A stretch of DNA of 64,000 bases from the NCBI RefSeq assembly GCF_032854445.1, contig NC_088301.1, positions 59,780,512-59,844,511 on the forward strand. Direction: 5' to 3'. A program made the position numbers and the translations under genes. This DNA is from Liolophura sinensis. Lineage: Eukaryota > Mollusca > Polyplacophora > Chitonida > Chitonidae. Positions 58,939 to 64,000 of this stretch are shown here, piece after piece (the stretch's first letter is position 1; each line of letters begins with the position of its first letter). A model generated the notes under the pieces. It was given only the letters and a program-made list of their open reading frames with translations, was not told where the DNA came from and did no database searches.

Positions 58939-61644
58939 AGTTCTGAAATCAAAATCTATTGTCATTTGAGTTATAGATTTTATGAGATAAACATGATCTG
59001 TATCCTACAGATATCACTTTTATGAAATTTGAGTCTAAACTATTTCTTGCTAGTTTCAGATATTCCGAAGGTCATGGGACAAATCAAAATTATTGTGTAT
59101 TTCATAAGTTTGATATCTGAGGATGCTCAACATATTTACCTCATTGAGAACAGTAATTTTCATTAAATTAAGTTTAAAGCCAGGTTCGAACTATTGAAAA
59201 GTAATGTGCATGTAACGAATATGAGGAGAGTCTGAACTTCTACCTTTGGAATGAACAAAACAGTGGAGAAATCACTTCACAGAATGATAATAATAATGGA
59301 TACATGTAACGTATCGCTTTTATTCCTTAATGTGCAGCTGAGGCTGTGGCGATAACATGAAGCAAAATTCTCATTCAATCATTTGATTTGATAATGATCT
59401 GAAATTTACTGAAAAAGCTGATGCCAATAACAGAGGTCTTTGTTGCCAGTGGCCAATTCCTAGATATATCTTAAAGCGAGGTGTATGTTATGTTATTGCA
59501 TATGACATCAAACGTACACATGGTGATTTTGACCAAGGAAAGGTCTGGAATGGTCCATTGTACTGGAAGGTGATGGGACAGAAGCATCATGAAGTTTGCA
59601 CGTAACGATCCTTGATCTTTATACCTGACCACTCATAGATACATGCAAATAAAATGTTACTGAATACTGTGGTAAACCCCAGTTCAAGAAACAAATGATT
59701 CCTAATGTACCTGAGAAACTATCTGGTTGAATGGTCAGAAACTGTGGATCAGGTTTTATCTATAGTAGATTGAACAAAGCATACAATAGTTCAAAGAAAG
59801 CTTTAACATAACCATTGGACACTTCTTGCCGATTTTAGATACATTGTATAGACACAAAATGTGCGTGTGTGCACACGCATACATCTAGATGTGTGAGTAT
59901 AACATAGAGGTAAGGAAATCCTACTTTAAGACTTTTTGTAGAATTTTCATGAATATACGATCTAACCGCATTCTGAGATGGCTGATAAGGGCCACAGTAT
60001 ACCGCAAGTGATGCGAAGGGGCGAAGTTGCGATGCGAAGTGGCTAAGAGACCATAATCCGAAGATACGATGTGAAGGGGCGCCTCGCCGCTTCATCGCCC
60101 TCGATATAACTGGGCCATTACTGCAGGCATATTCCGGCCTTTATCAGCCATCGTATCATTCAGTACGGAGGAAACAGGCCTACCGTTTCACATAAGCTAC
60201 GATCTGTTTGCTACATACCTCACCGATTGAACATATAGCCATTATCACCTGGGAATTTGTCGGTACGCCTATAAAACTGATCAAAATCGATGTGTGGCCT
60301 GTACTATTACGGATACACTTAATACAGAGACTTAGTAACTCAACAGATAATTGTTTACAAGATGTTGCTATTACAAAGAGATTTTCCAAAACATAATAGA
60401 ATATATTTGTACCGTTGTTGATTATTTTCGTTTTTTTCTTCCGTTCCTTGAAGGGCGGCAACAACTACAACTACATAACTACATGATATAATGAACCAGG
60501 GATTAATATGATGTGAGACTAATGTATAAGTGACTGAGTACAAATCAACGTGTAAGACGAAAAGAGAAGTATAATCACAAATGCACCGTATTATAATGAG
60601 TGTGAAGTTTCTTTACATTCTGCTGCCTTCATTGTTCTAGCGGCACTTGAGCCAATCAGCGGCCGACATCGCTTGTAAGCTGGTTTACAGGCGGTCTTAT
60701 ATGAAGACCGTTTCAGATCACGCGCTCCCGACCGATACATGATACGGAGTTCAGTGCAGGGGAATCTGTACATCAAACATGGCAAAGTTATGCTCTCCTG
60801 TATAAAATATAGGCATTCTGGTTCCATCCACCCGACTCTGAAACCACATTCGTCGAAAGCAAATTATTTTGTGAGTATTCGGCAATAAACATCATTACCT
60901 TTCAATCATTCAAGCCGTCGGTTGCCAGAGTATATTGACCCGATTCAGAGGCTTGATCTTGTGGATCTGTAGTCCGCCAAAAGTGATGCCCGTTCAAGTT
61001 TGCTCTTCACGTCATTCGCTTAGTAATACTGTGATTGTCTGATTTTTTATACACATCGCCATTTATAATAACAAAACTGCAAAAAGAACGTTAATAAAAG
61101 GTGTTATTCAACTTAAAGCCAGTCTGAATATTTCAATCTTTTTAATCAGTGATCTGGAAAAAAAAAATGTCAATATGCAATTTTTGTGATTTACTTGTTA
61201 TGTATTTTAATTGTTTAGGTAAAATTGTTTTGTTCCTGTAAAATGTATGAATATATTTCAGAAAAAAGGAAAAATATCTTATAAAGTATGCTTAATTATA
61301 TAAGTACAAAGATATGTGAACAGTTGTAATAACAATAGTGAAATCTTCTTACATTTAATGCAGTATCAATTTTTGCACCATATATTGCTGATATCATGAC
61401 ATATACCTTGCCAGGCAGACCTGTTTCCAATTCATTAATCTTATGTAACATTCCACCTCACCTTCTGCTGAAAAATACCATGGTAATAGACAAGGTGGAT
61501 CACTGAAATTTATTATGGTTGGAAGAAAGGGTAGAGACTAAAAACAAATCCTCGGTCAGAAATGCCTGATACAAAGCATTGGTTTCTAACAGAGCCATAC
61601 CTGGCCCCCCTTATGTCTGCATGCCTACTGTTACTTCACCACTT
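58939..61644. other. Intergenic region right of APEH
   Basis: Holds the MITE-like element and, at about 60640-60860, a GC-richer patch with a CCAAT box (gagccaatcag near 60650) and a small hairpin CGGTCTT/AAGACCG at 60692-60710. The patch could be a promoter, but no exon was found beside it. From 61880 to 63270 nothing was recognised. Confidence 0.4.
59977..60152. mobile_element. MITE-like element with 17-bp terminal inverted repeats
   Basis: GATGGCTGATAAGGGCC at 59977-59993 is matched, inverted, by GGCCTTTATCAGCCATC at 60136-60152 (16 of 17). The 176-bp interior is rich in gcgaag and cgatg words. No coding capacity; no clear target-site duplication. Confidence 0.7.
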
Positions 61645-61878
61645 ATGAATGCATGTCTCAGGAACCTCTCACTAATGCAGTCACTGTGAGTTCAAATCAA
61701 GCTTATATTGGCTTCTCCTCTGCCATTTCTTGCTTGGGAAGGTCTTGCAGCAACCTGTGGATGCTCGTGGATTTCCTGTGGGCCTTGTTGGTTTCCTCCC
61801 ACCATCGTGCTTGCCACTGTCCTGTAAGTGAAATAATCTTGAGTATGGCATAAAACACCAATCATAACATAAATAGCT
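61645..61878 (+). mobile_element. Diverged SINE copy, sense
   Basis: Contains ctctcactaatgcagtcact, gtgagttcaaatcaagctta, tgcttgggaaggtcttgcag, ggtttcctcccaccatcgtg and aatcttgagtatggcataaa in family order. Its apparent reading frame is an artefact. Confidence 0.85.
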
Positions 61879-63269
61879 AATACATGCTTTTACTTGTTGT
61901 ACTTGCTTGTTGTGCTGAGTGTATTTTCAACAGTTTATGTCAGAACAGCTGACTATTATTGTTATTCCAGCCAGACCTGAGAATATTGCTTCATTCTCTT
62001 TTCCCACATTGTGCTTCTGTAGCTTTGATGATGACTGTGTGCATGTAAGCCTGGCTGTACCAACCTGGCTCATATTCCTGACAATATGTCTTCATTGGAA
62101 TCCATAGTATAGAGTATCACATGGACGTTCATGCTTAGTTTCATTTAATTGTTTTAATGGGTGTTCACAAGAAAACTGACCTTTGTAAGTTGTATAATTA
62201 ATTACTCCACACATTGTATATTGTGTCTCATGTAAGTGGTTCATGAGATAATTATTATAATTTATTTATTAAGTGAATTGGTTAATGCCTGATAGACCAT
62301 AACAAAGATACACGTTACATTTGTGTGGTTTTTAAATGTGTTCTTGATGTTTATGTTCAGTGCATGTGATAAAGAGTCTACATCAAGGACACCTGCTAAA
62401 ATGCACTTTTTCTATAATGATGTCTAATATTAGAATAATATATATTTTTTTTTCACCTGGAATTTTAAAATTTCCAAGAATGCACACTCCTCTGTTACCA
62501 CAATCGTGTGGCTCAATCCCTAACTTGTGGGTGTTGTTTGATGGTGAATAACTCTGTAAATCCACAGACCTCTGGTTGTGATAGTGACCTGGCCCAGAGA
62601 GAATGTACTGAACCTGTGGTATATGTTAACTCGTCCAAATGAAATCAATATGTACTTCAGAATATATCATCTATGTATATAAATTTGCTGTGTCTTTGTT
62701 TAAAGTCATTTGAAGGTTAAAATAAAATTCAATGAGGTACACTTGTACGACACTAAATTTTAAGAACAATGTCTATACTGAATATAGTATTATGACATAC
62801 TATAGAATGGCATAGATAAATAACGCTCTACTGCCATTATTCTCTATTGTGATTTAACTTGCTATGTAAGCTTGCCTGATCTGTGCTGATCCAATCAAAT
62901 CTTGCCATTCACGTGTCATCCTGTTCTGACCCATCTATTGTGTATGTTTGAACAGGTATGGTATTTACTGTGTAAGTAAGCTCGCATTTCGATGGTCGTA
63001 CACACTATGGACCTATGTATCTCTATACACTAAGCAGGACTAGGTACATAAATATAGCTATAAATACATAAATGATGTACATAAAGTCTGTTGGATAAAA
63101 ATTAGAGCCCAAAAATTCAGTTTTCTATGAAGGATTAAGTCCAACAAACAATTCCAACTGCAGTTTCAAACTTCATGTTATTTTCAAGGAATATGAATAT
63201 GAATGTCCACAGAGGTGTTTATATAGGATATGTGTTACCAGTAACTAAGGAACATGTTACAGTTGTATG

Positions 63270-63940
63270 TACATGTCAAAACAGGCAGTGTTTTGTTACA
63301 TGGCATAATACATAGATAAATTGTTGCTGGGAACAAGGTCGCACATGTATAAAGCTGTTACGTAGCGAACAATAGATTAATAAGTACCTAAGAGTGTCTA
63401 TCCGCAGGGCGACTAGTGACGATGCGTCTTTATTAGCATCAAACGGATGACCCTGCGGATAATCTGTGACATAATATTTGTACATATACAATGAGTAATA
63501 TGTATACAATGAGTAATAAGAATGAACTGGTTTGACAAAATTAATCAACATGAATTATACAAGCATGTGGTACATCATGATGACTACCAGATCTGCTGGA
63601 GATCTGTGGTCTGGCCAATATATTGTTTGCCACATCCCAAGCAAACAAGTGCATATACAACATTTTTATACAGTGCAGTACAAGTCAAATTTTGCATTAA
63701 ACAAAGAATCTTCTCTCTCACACTGAAAGCTTGATCCTTCTAACATGTGTATGCATGCCCCACATCTAGGTTTATTGCATTTAGAAACCGATGGAGTCAC
63801 AGATTTTTCTGAAAAGTGAGTGCGAGTTACCATTTTTTTTTTTAGGCTTGGAGTCTGTTGTTTGCTATTAATGACCTTAGATTTGGCTAGAACATCTTTC
63901 ATCCTGTCACTGTTTTTGAGAATTGGTAAGGCACTCACAA
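63270..63940 (-). pseudogene. Penelope-like element remnant: linker Cys motif and GIY-YIG endonuclease, frameshifted
   Basis: Minus-strand frame 63938-63666 reads PILKNSDRMKDVLAKSKVIN and then the Cys/His linker KCNKPRCGACIHMLEGSSF. At about 63672 a one-base shift moves to a second frame reading NVVYALVCLGCGKQYIGQTT, the first motif of a GIY-YIG nuclease, and the frame is soon lost. Penelope-like retroelements carry reverse transcriptase, this kind of linker and then GIY-YIG. The reverse transcriptase would lie beyond the right window edge. The C-terminal catalytic part is not visible. Confidence 0.75.
63399..63461. repeat. 63-bp imperfect palindrome with perfect 11-bp ends
   Basis: TATCCGCAGGG at 63399-63409 pairs with CCCTGCGGATA at 63451-63461. 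An inner GATGC/GCATC pair lies at 63421-63425 and 63436-63440. It sits just past the Penelope-like remnant on that element's 3' side. Confidence 0.75.
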
Positions 63941-64000
63941 TGACTGGGAAGATGTTGTTATTTGTTGAAACAAATGGAATTACTTTATATATATATATAT

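Noticed and set aside
63399-63461. Possible hammerhead ribozyme near the Penelope-like remnant
   Set aside because: The palindrome lacks a CTGATGA...GAAA core on either strand, so I do not call a ribozyme.

Overview
The window is eukaryotic nuclear DNA: intron-rich genes with GT-AG junctions, AT-rich non-coding sequence, tRNA-derived SINEs, LINE and Penelope-like remnants, and many minisatellites. The SINE (tail about gaaatattcttgagtacggc, then AT-rich A/T tail) is of a type I associate with molluscs and neighbouring lophotrochozoans. A mollusc is my best guess; the sequence alone does not name the species. No operon, CRISPR array, rRNA or tRNA gene was seen. Two 200-N assembly gaps lie at 15303-15502 and 47721-47920.

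I rebuilt five genes exon by exon, checking that codon phase is kept at each junction. From left to right they are: (1) NFYB, minus strand, 10838 down to about 4636, the histone-fold B subunit of the CCAAT-binding factor NF-Y; (2) UBL4A, plus strand, 12075 to gap 15303, a ubiquitin-like component of the tail-anchored-protein/BAG6 pathway; (3) an unrecognised lysine-rich, probably nuclear protein of 318 residues, minus strand, 24191-19362; (4) EFCAB10, plus strand, 24966-27262, an EF-hand protein with an RIIa-like N-terminus; (5) APEH (acylamino-acid-releasing enzyme), plus strand, 34528-57157, 22 exons and 712 residues with a complete Ser-Asp-His triad. NFYB/UBL4A and lysine-rich gene/EFCAB10 are head-to-head pairs, with short intervals holding CCAAT, CACGTG and other promoter-like motifs. 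The genes have unrelated roles and I see no shared pathway.

The unusual part is APEH. Four large minisatellites lie in its introns (36, 41, 45 and 36 bp units) and a fifth (46 bp) starts about 0.5 kb past the stop codon. The 41-bp array in intron 12 runs straight into exon 13, and each unit repeats that exon's splice acceptor plus its first 16 coding bases. In intron 11, directly behind exon 11, lie three decayed tandem copies of that exon. An antisense LINE fills most of the rest of intron 12.

The intergenic stretches (1-4500, 15.7-19.3 kb, 27.3-34.5 kb, 57.2-64 kb) hold SINE copies, minisatellites, foldback/MITE-like elements and, at the right edge, a frameshifted Penelope-like GIY-YIG remnant. 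No further convincing genes were found there.
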